From contig NZ_VOQS01000003.1 of assembly GCF_007995085.1 (NCBI RefSeq), forward strand, positions 1,984,001 to 2,048,000: 64,000 nt of DNA. Direction: 5' to 3'. Position numbers and translations under genes: made by a program. Within the stretch, counting starts at the first letter, position 1. Each line of letters starts with the position of its first letter. The notes beneath the pieces are model-generated. The model worked only from the letters and a program-made list of their open reading frames with translations, ran no database searches and was not told the DNA's origin. This document shows positions 16,397 to 25,342 of this stretch, in pieces. This DNA comes from Paraburkholderia azotifigens. GTDB lineage: Bacteria; Pseudomonadota; Gammaproteobacteria; Burkholderiales; Burkholderiaceae.

Positions 16397-17524
16397 TTGA
16401 ATAAGCGGCACTTGACCCTGGTTCTTGTTTCAGGCGCGCTTGCAGCGACCAGCGCGCATGCGCAGTCGAGCGTTCAGCTGTATGGCCTGCTCGATTTGAG
16501 CGTGCCGACCTATGTCACTCACGCCGACGCAAAGGGCAATCATGTCGTAGGTATGGGTGTCGATGGCGAGCCCTGGTTCAGTGGCAGCCGATGGGGGGTA
16601 AAGGGTGCAGAAGATATTGGCGGCGGTTCGAAGATCATCTTCCGGCTCGAGAGCGAGTATCGGGTGAGCGACGGCGCGATGGAAGACCCGGGTCAGATCT
16701 TCGACCGCGATGCATGGGTCGGCCTGCTGGATGACCGGCTCGGCAAGATCACGTTCGGCTTCCAGAACACGATCGCACGGGATGCATCTGCCATTTACGG
16801 CGACCCGTACGGTTCGGCGAGCCTGAGTACGGAAGAGGGCGGGTGGACCAACGCCAACAATTTCAAGCAGATGATTTTCTATGCGGCTAGCGCGACGGGG
16901 ACGCGTTACACCAACGGTGTCGCGTGGAAGAAGCTCTTCGATAACGGCCTGTTCCTGTCTGCAGGCTACGCGTTTGGTAATACGACGAGCTTTCCGACGG
17001 GCTCGAACTACCAGGCAGCAGTTGGCTATAACGGCGGACCATTCAATGTATCCGCGTTCTACAGCCATGCAAACAACCAGGGGAACACGAACCAGTCGTA
17101 CTCGGTTGGCGGAAACTATATCTTCAGTATCATTCGGCTGAACGCTGGCTATTTCCACTATCTTGGCGATCAGGGCGCACTGGGACAGCGTCATGACGAT
17201 GCATGGACTGTGTCGATGAAGGTCGCTCCGAAAGGACCGTTCGATTACGAACTGGGCTATCAGCAGATGCGCGTGAAGAATGCCGCATACAACGCGGACG
17301 GCGATATTCCGAATGCCAACATCGGCACGTTCGATCCTGCTTCGGGCCTGCACAATGGCTACAAGGAAACGCTGTACTGGTCGGCGTTCTATCATCTGTC
17401 GAAGCGTACGGAGGTGTACGTCGCAGGTGACTATATGCGCCTGCACGGCGGTTATACGGTCGCGAGCACGTTCGGCGCAACGAATCAGCTTGAGCTGACG
17501 ACGGGTATCCGTACGCGCTTCTGA
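16397..17524 (+). CDS. Gram-negative outer-membrane porin (Burkholderia OmpC-like)
   Basis: 375 residues with a cleavable signal peptide ending in AHA, followed by QSSVQLYGLLDLSV, the usual mature start of Burkholderiaceae trimeric porins. The rest alternates beta-strand segments with glycine/asparagine loops and ends in the C-terminal Phe (TGIRTRF) needed for outer-membrane insertion. Start codon TTG at 16397 behind AGAGGAGA (16384-16391). It follows the two-component system after 177 bases, where AGACATGCC occurs twice (16262-16270 and 16316-16324). A terminator follows. Probably an organic-acid or general diffusion porin. Confidence 0.93.
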   Translation: MNKRHLTLVLVSGALAATSAHAQSSVQLYGLLDLSVPTYVTHADAKGNHVVGMGVDGEPWFSGSRWGVKGAEDIGGGSKIIFRLESEYRVSDGAMEDPGQIFDRDAWVGLLDDRLGKITFGFQNTIARDASAIYGDPYGSASLSTEEGGWTNANNFKQMIFYAASATGTRYTNGVAWKKLFDNGLFLSAGYAFGNTTSFPTGSNYQAAVGYNGGPFNVSAFYSHANNQGNTNQSYSVGGNYIFSIIRLNAGYFHYLGDQGALGQRHDDAWTVSMKVAPKGPFDYELGYQQMRVKNAAYNADGDIPNANIGTFDPASGLHNGYKETLYWSAFYHLSKRTEVYVAGDYMRLHGGYTVASTFGATNQLELTTGIRTRF

Positions 17525-17537
17525 CTTTAGACGCGTT

Positions 17538-17562
17538 CGCTCTTTTAGCCGAAGAGCGTTTT
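17538..17562 (+). terminator. Terminator after the porin gene
   Basis: Stem CGCTCTT/AAGAGCG with loop TTAGCCG and a TTTT run, 14 bases after the porin stop. Confidence 0.75.
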
Positions 17563-17587
17563 CAAGCTATCAGACAATGGAGACGTG

Positions 17588-17818
17588 ATGAGAACGAATG
17601 CTTTTCTGGGCGCATCGATCATGCTGGCCGTGATGGTTGCAGGCGTAAGTGCAGCAAACGCTCAAGGCGGCAGCGATGCAACGGGTACGTCGGCAGCATC
17701 CGCCTCGAGCGCGAACCACAAGAAGGCGAAGAAGCCCAAACGTGTGCCGAATGCGAAGGCGGCGGCAGACTCGATTTCACCAGGCGGTGCCAGCGATACG
17801 GGCAAGGGCGGTCAGTGA
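17588..17818 (+). CDS. Small secreted, lysine/alanine-rich protein
   Basis: 76 residues from the ATG at 17588. Signal peptide of about 27 residues ending ANA, then a short low-complexity mature part rich in Ala, Ser and Gly with a basic stretch NHKKAKKPKRVPNAK. Probably periplasmic; family not recognised. It lies behind the porin and its terminator, and a second terminator closes it off, so it appears to be transcribed on its own. Confidence 0.6.
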   Translation: MRTNAFLGASIMLAVMVAGVSAANAQGGSDATGTSAASASSANHKKAKKPKRVPNAKAAADSISPGGASDTGKGGQ

Positions 17819-17868
17819 CAATCGAAGTGTCGCGTTAGCAAACGCGGTAGTTTGGGCGTAAGTATGAA

Positions 17869-17897
17869 GCCCGCGCTGAATGGAGCGCGGGCCTTCT
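17869..17897 (+). terminator. Terminator after the small secreted protein gene
   Basis: Perfect 9-bp stem GCCCGCGCT/AGCGCGGGC, loop GAATGG, followed by CTTCT. Confidence 0.75.
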
Positions 17898-17931
17898 ACT
17901 TCAGCATCGAACGCTCGATAAGCGTATCAAT

Positions 17932-18234
17932 TCAACCGGCAGTACGGCAGCGAACGATGGGCGCGGTATACGGCGTGGGATAGTCAGAGCGGGGGCCCGC
18001 CAGCAGTCGCAAGCGCTGCGTCGCCAGCACATCTGCTTCTGTCTGTTCGCGAGTGCTCAATGCCATTGCCGGGGCGTCTGCAGGTAGTGGTTCGTTTACC
18101 GCGCACTGAAGCGCTCTGCCGTCACTGAGACGCACGTTCGTCGTATACGCGTAGTCGTGCTGTGCGGCGATACCGCCAGAGTTCCAGATGGCCGCCAGCG
18201 CCGGCAGCGCCAGGATCAGGGTTCGGGTTTGCAT
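17932..18234 (-). CDS. Small exported protein of unknown function
   Basis: 100 residues; hydrophobic signal peptide (residues 1-24, ending IAA) then ~76 residues without a known motif. A pair of Cys residues (one in RALQCAVNE and one in IVRCRTAG near the end) may form a disulfide in the periplasm. It sits upstream of nothing obvious; the giant kinase gene ends 74 bases downstream on the same strand. No function can be offered. Confidence 0.55.
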   Translation of the reverse strand: MQTRTLILALPALAAIWNSGGIAAQHDYAYTTNVRLSDGRALQCAVNEPLPADAPAMALSTREQTEADVLATQRLRLLAGPRSDYPTPYTAPIVRCRTAG

Positions 18235-18307
18235 ACGCGACTCCTTGCGTTGCTTTTCCTCCGTTAGACGCGATCAGCGAGCAGAGGTGTCCGTCGGATC
18301 TTTCCGA

Positions 18308-21300
18308 TCATCGGTTACAGCGGACGGGCACTGTAAACTGGACGACAGCGCCTCGGGGCTGGTTCGGACTCGCCCATAAGCGGCCACCATGCGCGTCGAT
18401 GATCGAACGGGAAATCGACAATCCCATACCCAGGCCCGTGGACTTAGAGGTATAGAAGGGCGCGAAAGCCTGCTCGGTGTTCTCTATAGCAAAGCCAGGT
18501 CCTGAGTCGCGCACGCTCACGAGCACGCAGTCAGCATCGGCGCGCTGTGTCTCGATCTGCAAGTGCCGTATTTCGTCGCGGGCGAAGCTCATCGCCTCCA
18601 GCGCGTTGATGATCAGGTTGAGGAGTACCTGTTGCAGTTGGACACGGTCCCCTCCGATCAATGGCAAACCGCCCGATAGTTGCGTCTGCACGGAAGCGCC
18701 GCGCTTGGCCGCTTCCCCGCGCGTCAGCTCGATCACCTCGCGAATCGCTTCGTTGATATCCACCGGTTCTTCGCGTGGTGGCGCCTTTTTCACCATTTGA
18801 CGAATTCGCCCAAGCACGTCAGCGGCTCGGGTCGAGTCCTTGACGATGCGACTGAGTACCTGGTCGACCTCGCCGATGTCAGGCGGCTGGGCGCGCAGCC
18901 AGCGAAGCGCGGCCTGCGCGCTGGTCACGGTCGCCGCAATGGGCTGATTGACTTCATGCGCAATGGAGGCCGTGAGCTGCCCCATGGTCGCAACGCGGTT
19001 TGCATGCTCAAGTTCCGTTTGCACTTCGCGATAGCGATGCTCACTTTCGCGGGCTTTCTTCTCCGCTTCCTTTCGCTCGGTCAGATCGAGCACGAACGCA
19101 ACACCTTCCTTCCGGCTCGCTTCGAAACTCGCCAGGCCGACGATGACGGGAACGCGGCGGCCGTCCTTCCTGATGTACTCCTTTTCGTACGGTTGGGCGC
19201 GTCCGGTGCGGATGGACTCCACGAGAGCATGCTCGCTGCCCTCCCGCGATTCGGGAGGCGTGAGATCGCGCCAACGTACGCGGCCCGAAACGAGATCCTC
19301 GCGTTCGTATCCCACCATGCGAAGAAATGCATCGTTCGCCTCAAGAATGTCGCCACGGGCATTCCAGACGATGATCCCAATGATGTTCGCTTCGACGAGG
19401 CGCCGGATCTTCACTTCGCGTTCGGTCACGTCGCGGTACAAACGGGCGTTTTCAAGCGAAATGGCTGCCTGCGAGGCCACCAGTTTCAGCACGGCAATAC
19501 GCGCGGGACTGAACGCGCGGGCAGTCAGATTGTTTTCGAGGTAGAGCGCGCCGATCAGCTTCGTCTGATTCATCAGCGGCATGCAGAGGATAGAGCGTGC
19601 GTGATGCGCGCGGATATACGGATCGGTGGAAAACGAGGAGTCGCTCGCGGCGTCGTCGAGAAAAATGCTTTCGCGGGTGCGTAGCGCATGGTAGAGGATC
19701 GACTCCGGCAACATCGCCGCATTGACGGGCACGTCGCACAGTTGCAACTGTGTCGCTTCGCCGCCTGCCGTCACCTCCGCCGCGACTCGCTGTTCACTGC
19801 CATCCGACAGGATCAACAGGCCTCGCTCTCCGCCCGCCTGCTCGATGGCGGTCCGCATGACCATCTCGATCAGCTTGTCGAGCACGATGTCGCCCGAGGC
19901 GGCCTGCGACACCTTGATCACGGTCGCGAGATCGAGCTGCTCGACAGAGGCTGCGATCGTGGTCGTCGGGCCGGGAGCGGGCGCTTCCGTTCTGAGGAAA
20001 GGATGGTGTTCTTCGAGCTGCCGCACTTTCCCATCGGCGCCCCAGCGCAGATACCCGTAGCGCGCGTCATGCAGATACACACGGGAAATCTTTTTGAAAC
20101 CACGCGTTGCGTAAAAGCGCGAGGCAAGTTCATTGGCGAGCGCCTCGATATGGATAAAGCCGCTCTCTTGCGCGGAGTGTATTGCGCGCTCATAAAGCAT
20201 TTCCGCATCGACCACCCGGCCTTCCAGGCGTGCGATCTCCGCACCGATGAGCGTGGCGCGGCTTTCAAAGTTCTCAGGGCAGTTTTTCGCCCAGATTTGA
20301 AACTGGCTGTAGTGTTCGTTCATAGCGCGCAAGCGCTGCGGCCACTCGCCGACAGGACTCGAATCGCATACGGCAGCCTGGACCAGCGCGCTGTAGAAGT
20401 GGTATTCGGCTTCCTCGAAGAACGAGGACGAGGTCCAAAGCAGGGGCTGAGCTTTCGCGGCGGCATCCATTGCCGCCGGAAAGTCCTCGGCAAGATATCG
20501 CGCCTGCAGTTTTCTGGTCCAGTACCAACACTCGGCGAGCGCCAGATCCCGACTGGCGGACAGATGACTTTCGGTGCGGAGTTCGTTGAACTGTGCGTCA
20601 TCGAAGCAGCCGAACGTCGGCGTTAAGCCGCGAAGCATCCGGACAAGCGCAAGTTGCGTGGCGATGAAGTCGACGACCAGACCGAATCGGACCTTCCCGG
20701 CGTACACAAGGCCACGTTCAGCTTCGACTTGTATCTCGGACAGCGTCTCGCCGGCAAAGAGCAGATCCGAATTGAGGCTGTTGCCCGCGTAAGCGCCATA
20801 CGGAAGGTCGCCGATGCGGTTCGCCGCGTCGAATGCGCGACGCAGCAGATCACGGCAATCCCGTACGGGCTTCAGCCAGCGTACGACAAAAATCGAGAAG
20901 CACAGATACGTTTTTGCTTCGAAGCGTTTGAGTCCACGTCGATCGACGAGTTCGCAGCCGAGCTGTCCGAATCGATACCCCGCCTGATAGTCGCCGAAAC
21001 GTCTTCCCGCGACCCTTCCGACATTGGCATAGAGCACGCACGAAGCATCGCAGTTGCCTCTCTCGAGACTCAGATTCACCGCCTTGCAGATCGTCAGGCA
21101 TGCAAGATTTGCATCCGTCTGCAAGGCTGGCGCGAAGAGCTTGCTAAGAGCCTCGACGGTCCCGAGGGAGGCCGCATCCTCCATGAGCGGCAAGTCGATG
21201 AGTTCCTCGATGGCGCGGTCTCCAAGCTGGGACCAGATGTGCTCGTATTCGCGCCGCACGGTATCGTCGCTTGGGTGAGGAGACCAATCGATGCCGACGT

Positions 21301-23854
21301 GCCGGAGATAGGCGAGACAGACCTCGACTGCGCGGTCGCTTCGATCAAGTACCAGATAGACATCCAGCTGCAGGCAAGCGATGAGCGCATGTTCGACCGT
21401 TGTTTCGGCGCGAGCAGACAACGCGTTCAGGCGCTCGTCTGCAAGCGATGGCTGCCCTGTCAGGAATTCACACTCGGCACGGTTCAGTTCCAATGCAAAC
21501 GTGAGATCGTGCTGGCGCTCCCAGCAATCGGTGCCCAATAGTTCTGCACCGGCGACAAGATAGCTGAGCGCCGAGGCATAGGCCGACGACGCCTTGGCGC
21601 GCCGGCCGGCGAGCAGATTGAATCGGGCTAGTTGCTCACGGGCGTCCTGTGCAGCGATCAGCGTAGCACCGCGATTGAGCTGGCCTACTATTTCGAAGAT
21701 CGCTTCCTCTCGCCGTTCTGGCGGCGTCTGTGCCGCGAGCAGCCACCCGATCCGCAGGTGAGCCTCGGTGCGGGAGTCTTTAGGGATCGTTGAGTAGGCC
21801 GCTTCATGAATGCGGTCGTGAACGAACGCATAGGCGTTTTCCAGCCGCGCGACGAGTTCCTGACGGATCGCCTCCCACAAGGCTGCGTGGACCTGCGCTT
21901 CCTGCATACCAAGAACGGTCGACAACGTCACAGTCCCAGCGGCGTTTCCCAGACACGCGAGATGCTGCATCACTTGCAGCGTGTCGGCTGGCAGGCGCGT
22001 CAGCTTGCCGACCATCAGATCGACCACGTTGTCCGTATAACCCTTGGCGTCGATCCGGCCCAGATCCCAACACCATTGCCCCGCATCGTGATCGAAGACG
22101 AGCAGTTCCGCGTCGATGAGTGCGTGCAGGAACTGGATCACGAAGAATGGATTGCCGGCAGTTTTATCCAGCACGAGTCGAGCCAGTGGGTCCACCCGCT
22201 CCGGCTGGCAGTGAAGCGCGTCTCCGATTAACTGTCTGATGTGCGTACCGGCCAGCGGCGCCAGCGTGATTTCACCGATCCGGACATCCGCCTTTCCGAT
22301 GGCCTTGAGTTTGAGCGTGAGTGGATGCGTCGCGTCCACCTCGTTATCGCGGTAGGCGCCGATCAGCAGCAGATATTGCAGATCGGAGCGGGTCAGGAGA
22401 TCTTCAAGCAGGTCGAGCGTTGCGGCGTCGAGCCATTGCAGATCGTCGAGAAACAGTGCAAGCGGATGTTGGGCGCGCGCAAATACGCCGATGAAGCGTC
22501 GGAACACGAGCATGAAGCGGCTTTGGGCCTGCTGTGGCTCGAGTTCCGGGACGGGCGGTTGTTCACCGATGATCAGCTTCAGTTCAGGAATCAGGTCAGT
22601 CATGAGCCGCGCGTTGGGTTCCAGCGCGCCGAGCAAGGCTTCGCGCCAACTCGCCAGTTCGATGTCACGTCTTCCAAGTAGCGGACCCACCAGACCTTGA
22701 AACGCCTGCACCAGCGTCGAATAAGGGATGTTCCGCTTGTATTGATCGAACTTGCCCGATGCGAAGAGTCCGCGCGGCGGCACGAGCACCCTGTGCAGTT
22801 CGTTGACGGCCGAAGACTTGCCTATACCGGAGTAGCCGGAAACCAGAATCAGCTCTGGCGTGCCGCTAGCAACGACGCGCTCGAACGCTGCAATCAGGGT
22901 TTGCACGTCGCGCTCGCGTCCATAGAGCTTCTCCGGGAGAAGCAGCCGGTCCGGTATATCGCGCTGGCCAAGCACGAACGGGTCGATACGGTGTTGGCGC
23001 CGCCATTCATCGAGGCAATGCTCAAGATCCCGCTCGACGCCGGCTGCCGTCTGATAGCGCTCCTCGGGCGTTTTCGCGAGCAGCTTCATCACCAGTTCCG
23101 AGATGGCTGGTGGCACGGTGCTGACGCGAGCACTGGGGGGCACCGGCATTCTGGCGATATGGCAGTGCACCCATTCCATGGCGTCCATGGCCGTGAACGG
23201 AAGTGCGTTGACCAACATCTGATAGAGCGTGACGCCGAACGCGTAAAGATCACTGCGCGAATCGATCGACCGATTCATTCGCCCCGTCTGCTCCGGCGCC
23301 ATATAGGCAAGTGTGCCGGCGATGGATTCGGGCGGCTCGGGCGGTTGCCGCTCGCGAGGAAGCCGCGAAGCGATGCCGAAGCCAGTGAGCCTCACCTGGC
23401 CATCAGCGCAGTTCACCATAATATGCGCGGGCTTGAGGTCTTTATGAACGAGGTCACGCTGATGGAGTTTGCCCAACGCCGCAGCGGTGCCGACAGCGAT
23501 CTCCAGGAACTCTTCGATTTCCATAGGCGCGCCGAGTCGTCCTTCGAGCGGCTCCCCGCCGGGATCATCGAGCACCAGCACAGGCCGGCGGGCTTCGCGC
23601 ACCAGTTCCAACGGGCGCACCGCCCACGCACCCTCGAGTTCGTCCTTCAGGCCGAACTCGTGGGCGAGAAGATCGAGGGTGGCGGGTAACGGGTTTTCGG
23701 CGGCAGGCTGTAGCAGGAGGAAGCTGTCGCTGCTGTCTGCCTTCGGGTGCGGCCCCCGGGAGAGGATGCGCTCGCCATCGTCCCACAGGGTCTGGAAGCT
23801 TTTACCCATAGGCGCCGAAACCGTCTGAAGGTCTGCATCTGCCGTCGCCGGCAT
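18308..23854 (-). CDS. Giant Ser/Thr kinase-AAA ATPase-GAF-PAS-histidine kinase protein
   Basis: 1848 residues, the class called trifunctional Ser/Thr kinase/ATP-binding/sensor histidine kinase. Order: protein-kinase domain (~20-285; catalytic-loop HKDLKPAHIMV at 137-147, APEQ at 186-189), ORC/AAA-like ATPase with Walker A GYSGIGKS (340-347), a ~700-residue helical TPR-like part, GAF (~1330-1490), PAS (~1500-1620), HisKA with H1633 (ASIAHEVNQP) and HATPase (NLIINALEAM, GLGMGLSIS). The DFG Asp of the Ser/Thr kinase is replaced (LTGFG, 156-160) and no glycine-rich loop is seen, so that part may be a pseudokinase. No membrane helices: a cytoplasmic integrator. The histidine-kinase end is FixL-like; FixJ-type regulators lie at 30390-31046 and 31067-31459 and could be partners (inference). 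Confidence 0.9.
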   Translation of the reverse strand: MPATADADLQTVSAPMGKSFQTLWDDGERILSRGPHPKADSSDSFLLLQPAAENPLPATLDLLAHEFGLKDELEGAWAVRPLELVREARRPVLVLDDPGGEPLEGRLGAPMEIEEFLEIAVGTAAALGKLHQRDLVHKDLKPAHIMVNCADGQVRLTGFGIASRLPRERQPPEPPESIAGTLAYMAPEQTGRMNRSIDSRSDLYAFGVTLYQMLVNALPFTAMDAMEWVHCHIARMPVPPSARVSTVPPAISELVMKLLAKTPEERYQTAAGVERDLEHCLDEWRRQHRIDPFVLGQRDIPDRLLLPEKLYGRERDVQTLIAAFERVVASGTPELILVSGYSGIGKSSAVNELHRVLVPPRGLFASGKFDQYKRNIPYSTLVQAFQGLVGPLLGRRDIELASWREALLGALEPNARLMTDLIPELKLIIGEQPPVPELEPQQAQSRFMLVFRRFIGVFARAQHPLALFLDDLQWLDAATLDLLEDLLTRSDLQYLLLIGAYRDNEVDATHPLTLKLKAIGKADVRIGEITLAPLAGTHIRQLIGDALHCQPERVDPLARLVLDKTAGNPFFVIQFLHALIDAELLVFDHDAGQWCWDLGRIDAKGYTDNVVDLMVGKLTRLPADTLQVMQHLACLGNAAGTVTLSTVLGMQEAQVHAALWEAIRQELVARLENAYAFVHDRIHEAAYSTIPKDSRTEAHLRIGWLLAAQTPPERREEAIFEIVGQLNRGATLIAAQDAREQLARFNLLAGRRAKASSAYASALSYLVAGAELLGTDCWERQHDLTFALELNRAECEFLTGQPSLADERLNALSARAETTVEHALIACLQLDVYLVLDRSDRAVEVCLAYLRHVGIDWSPHPSDDTVRREYEHIWSQLGDRAIEELIDLPLMEDAASLGTVEALSKLFAPALQTDANLACLTICKAVNLSLERGNCDASCVLYANVGRVAGRRFGDYQAGYRFGQLGCELVDRRGLKRFEAKTYLCFSIFVVRWLKPVRDCRDLLRRAFDAANRIGDLPYGAYAGNSLNSDLLFAGETLSEIQVEAERGLVYAGKVRFGLVVDFIATQLALVRMLRGLTPTFGCFDDAQFNELRTESHLSASRDLALAECWYWTRKLQARYLAEDFPAAMDAAAKAQPLLWTSSSFFEEAEYHFYSALVQAAVCDSSPVGEWPQRLRAMNEHYSQFQIWAKNCPENFESRATLIGAEIARLEGRVVDAEMLYERAIHSAQESGFIHIEALANELASRFYATRGFKKISRVYLHDARYGYLRWGADGKVRQLEEHHPFLRTEAPAPGPTTTIAASVEQLDLATVIKVSQAASGDIVLDKLIEMVMRTAIEQAGGERGLLILSDGSEQRVAAEVTAGGEATQLQLCDVPVNAAMLPESILYHALRTRESIFLDDAASDSSFSTDPYIRAHHARSILCMPLMNQTKLIGALYLENNLTARAFSPARIAVLKLVASQAAISLENARLYRDVTEREVKIRRLVEANIIGIIVWNARGDILEANDAFLRMVGYEREDLVSGRVRWRDLTPPESREGSEHALVESIRTGRAQPYEKEYIRKDGRRVPVIVGLASFEASRKEGVAFVLDLTERKEAEKKARESEHRYREVQTELEHANRVATMGQLTASIAHEVNQPIAATVTSAQAALRWLRAQPPDIGEVDQVLSRIVKDSTRAADVLGRIRQMVKKAPPREEPVDINEAIREVIELTRGEAAKRGASVQTQLSGGLPLIGGDRVQLQQVLLNLIINALEAMSFARDEIRHLQIETQRADADCVLVSVRDSGPGFAIENTEQAFAPFYTSKSTGLGMGLSISRSIIDAHGGRLWASPNQPRGAVVQFTVPVRCNR

Positions 23855-23999
23855 AGGGCTGCTGACCGTCGTACCGCGTACGTTATATGTGTCGACATGG
23901 CAGCAGGGAACGCCTCAGCATACACCTGCACGAATATTTGATCGCGACAGGCCTCCGGGGCCCGACGGTCTCGTCTGATGGTTGGGTGCTTCGCCCGTA

Positions 24000-25298
24000 T
24001 CATGCGTTGCCTCCTTGCGCGACGGGCGCGCGTTGGCGAGCCGCCGTGTCACCCTGCGTTTTCGGCGCGGCGCCCTTCGCCTCGGATTTCGCGGCAGCGG
24101 CGCGCGAGGCCATCTCGTTCTGCGCGAGAAGCTTCTCAATTTCGATGTCGGCCTGTGATCCATACTCTGCGAAGACGTCAGTGCGATAACTCGTGTTGCT
24201 GGCCGCGCCCAGTTGCGTCCCGGAGTCGTCGCGCGTATCGACCTTGACCTGCATCGACAAGCCGATTCGCAGGGGATGTGCGGCAAGTTCGCGCTGATCC
24301 AGTTGAATGCGCACGGGCAAACGCTGAACGATCTTGATCCAGTTGCCCGTCGCGTTCTGTGCCGGCAGCGTCGCGAATGCGCTGCCCGTACCGGCCGAAA
24401 AGCCCTCGATCCGTCCGTGATACGTCATGCCGGATCCGTACACGTCGGCGATCAGCACGACAGGCTGACCGATGCGCATGCGCTTTAACTGCACTTCCTT
24501 GAAATTCGCGTCAACCCAGACGCCGTCGAGCGGCACGATCGCCATCAACGGCGTGCCGGGAGACACGCGCTGTCCCACCTGAACCGAGCGTTTCGCGACA
24601 TAGCCCGTCACGGGAGCGGGCAATGTGTTGCGCGCATAGGCAAGCCAGGCGTCCCGCACTTTCGACCCGGCGGCCTGCACATCGGGATGCTGCGCCACGG
24701 TCGTACGGTCGGTGAGCGCGTGATTGGCTTCGTCCTGCTGACGCGCCGCATCGAGCGCGGCCTGTGCGGCATTCACGGCATCGCGAGCGTGCGCGATATC
24801 TTCGGCGGAGACGGCACCCGAGTCCGCGACAGCCGCGCGCCGGCGCAGATCGTTCGTGGCACGGGCGAGCTCCGAACGGCGCTGCGCAACGTTAGCGGCG
24901 TAGAAGTCGTTGTTCACGTACAGGCTGCTGACGCGACGCACGGTTTGCCCGAATTCGGCCTCGGCCTTCATCAGAGCGTTCCGCGCATCCGCGGGGTCTA
25001 GCGCGACGACAGCGTCGCCCGCTTTCACGATCTGCGTGTCGTCGGCGTTGACGGCGGTGACAGTGCCCGTGACCTGAGGAGTGAGCTCGACGAGATTGCC
25101 GCTGACATAAGCGTCGTCGGTGGCCTCGTGATATCGGCCCCACTTGAAGTAATAGGTGCCGTAGGCCGCGCCGGCTGCGACCACAGCGGCGGCCAGAAGC
25201 GCGAGCAGGCGCTTGCGTTGATTCCGGGCGGGCGTCTCCGTGCTTTTGCTGACGGCGGCACGCGCGACTTCACTGCCGGATCTGAAGGTATCTCCCAT
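24000..25298 (-). CDS. HlyD/EmrA-type membrane fusion protein
   Basis: 432 residues from the ATG at 25298, which follows GGGAGAG; the longer frame is not needed. One N-terminal membrane helix (~25-45, LLALLAAAVVAAGAAYG) then the periplasmic adaptor: a lipoyl-like half DAYVSGNLVELTPQVTGTV, a coiled-coil hairpin, and GYVAKRSVQVGQRVSPGTPL. It links the inner-membrane pump to the outer-membrane channel. The C-terminal ~70 residues are Ala/Lys-rich. Third gene of a three-gene efflux operon; 145 bases separate it from the giant kinase gene downstream. Confidence 0.92.
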   Translation of the reverse strand: MGDTFRSGSEVARAAVSKSTETPARNQRKRLLALLAAAVVAAGAAYGTYYFKWGRYHEATDDAYVSGNLVELTPQVTGTVTAVNADDTQIVKAGDAVVALDPADARNALMKAEAEFGQTVRRVSSLYVNNDFYAANVAQRRSELARATNDLRRRAAVADSGAVSAEDIAHARDAVNAAQAALDAARQQDEANHALTDRTTVAQHPDVQAAGSKVRDAWLAYARNTLPAPVTGYVAKRSVQVGQRVSPGTPLMAIVPLDGVWVDANFKEVQLKRMRIGQPVVLIADVYGSGMTYHGRIEGFSAGTGSAFATLPAQNATGNWIKIVQRLPVRIQLDQRELAAHPLRIGLSMQVKVDTRDDSGTQLGAASNTSYRTDVFAEYGSQADIEIEKLLAQNEMASRAAAAKSEAKGAAPKTQGDTAARQRAPVAQGGNA

Positions 25299-25342
25299 CT
25301 CAACTCTCCCAAAGCGGTTGCAAACACGGTCTCGAACGTCAG

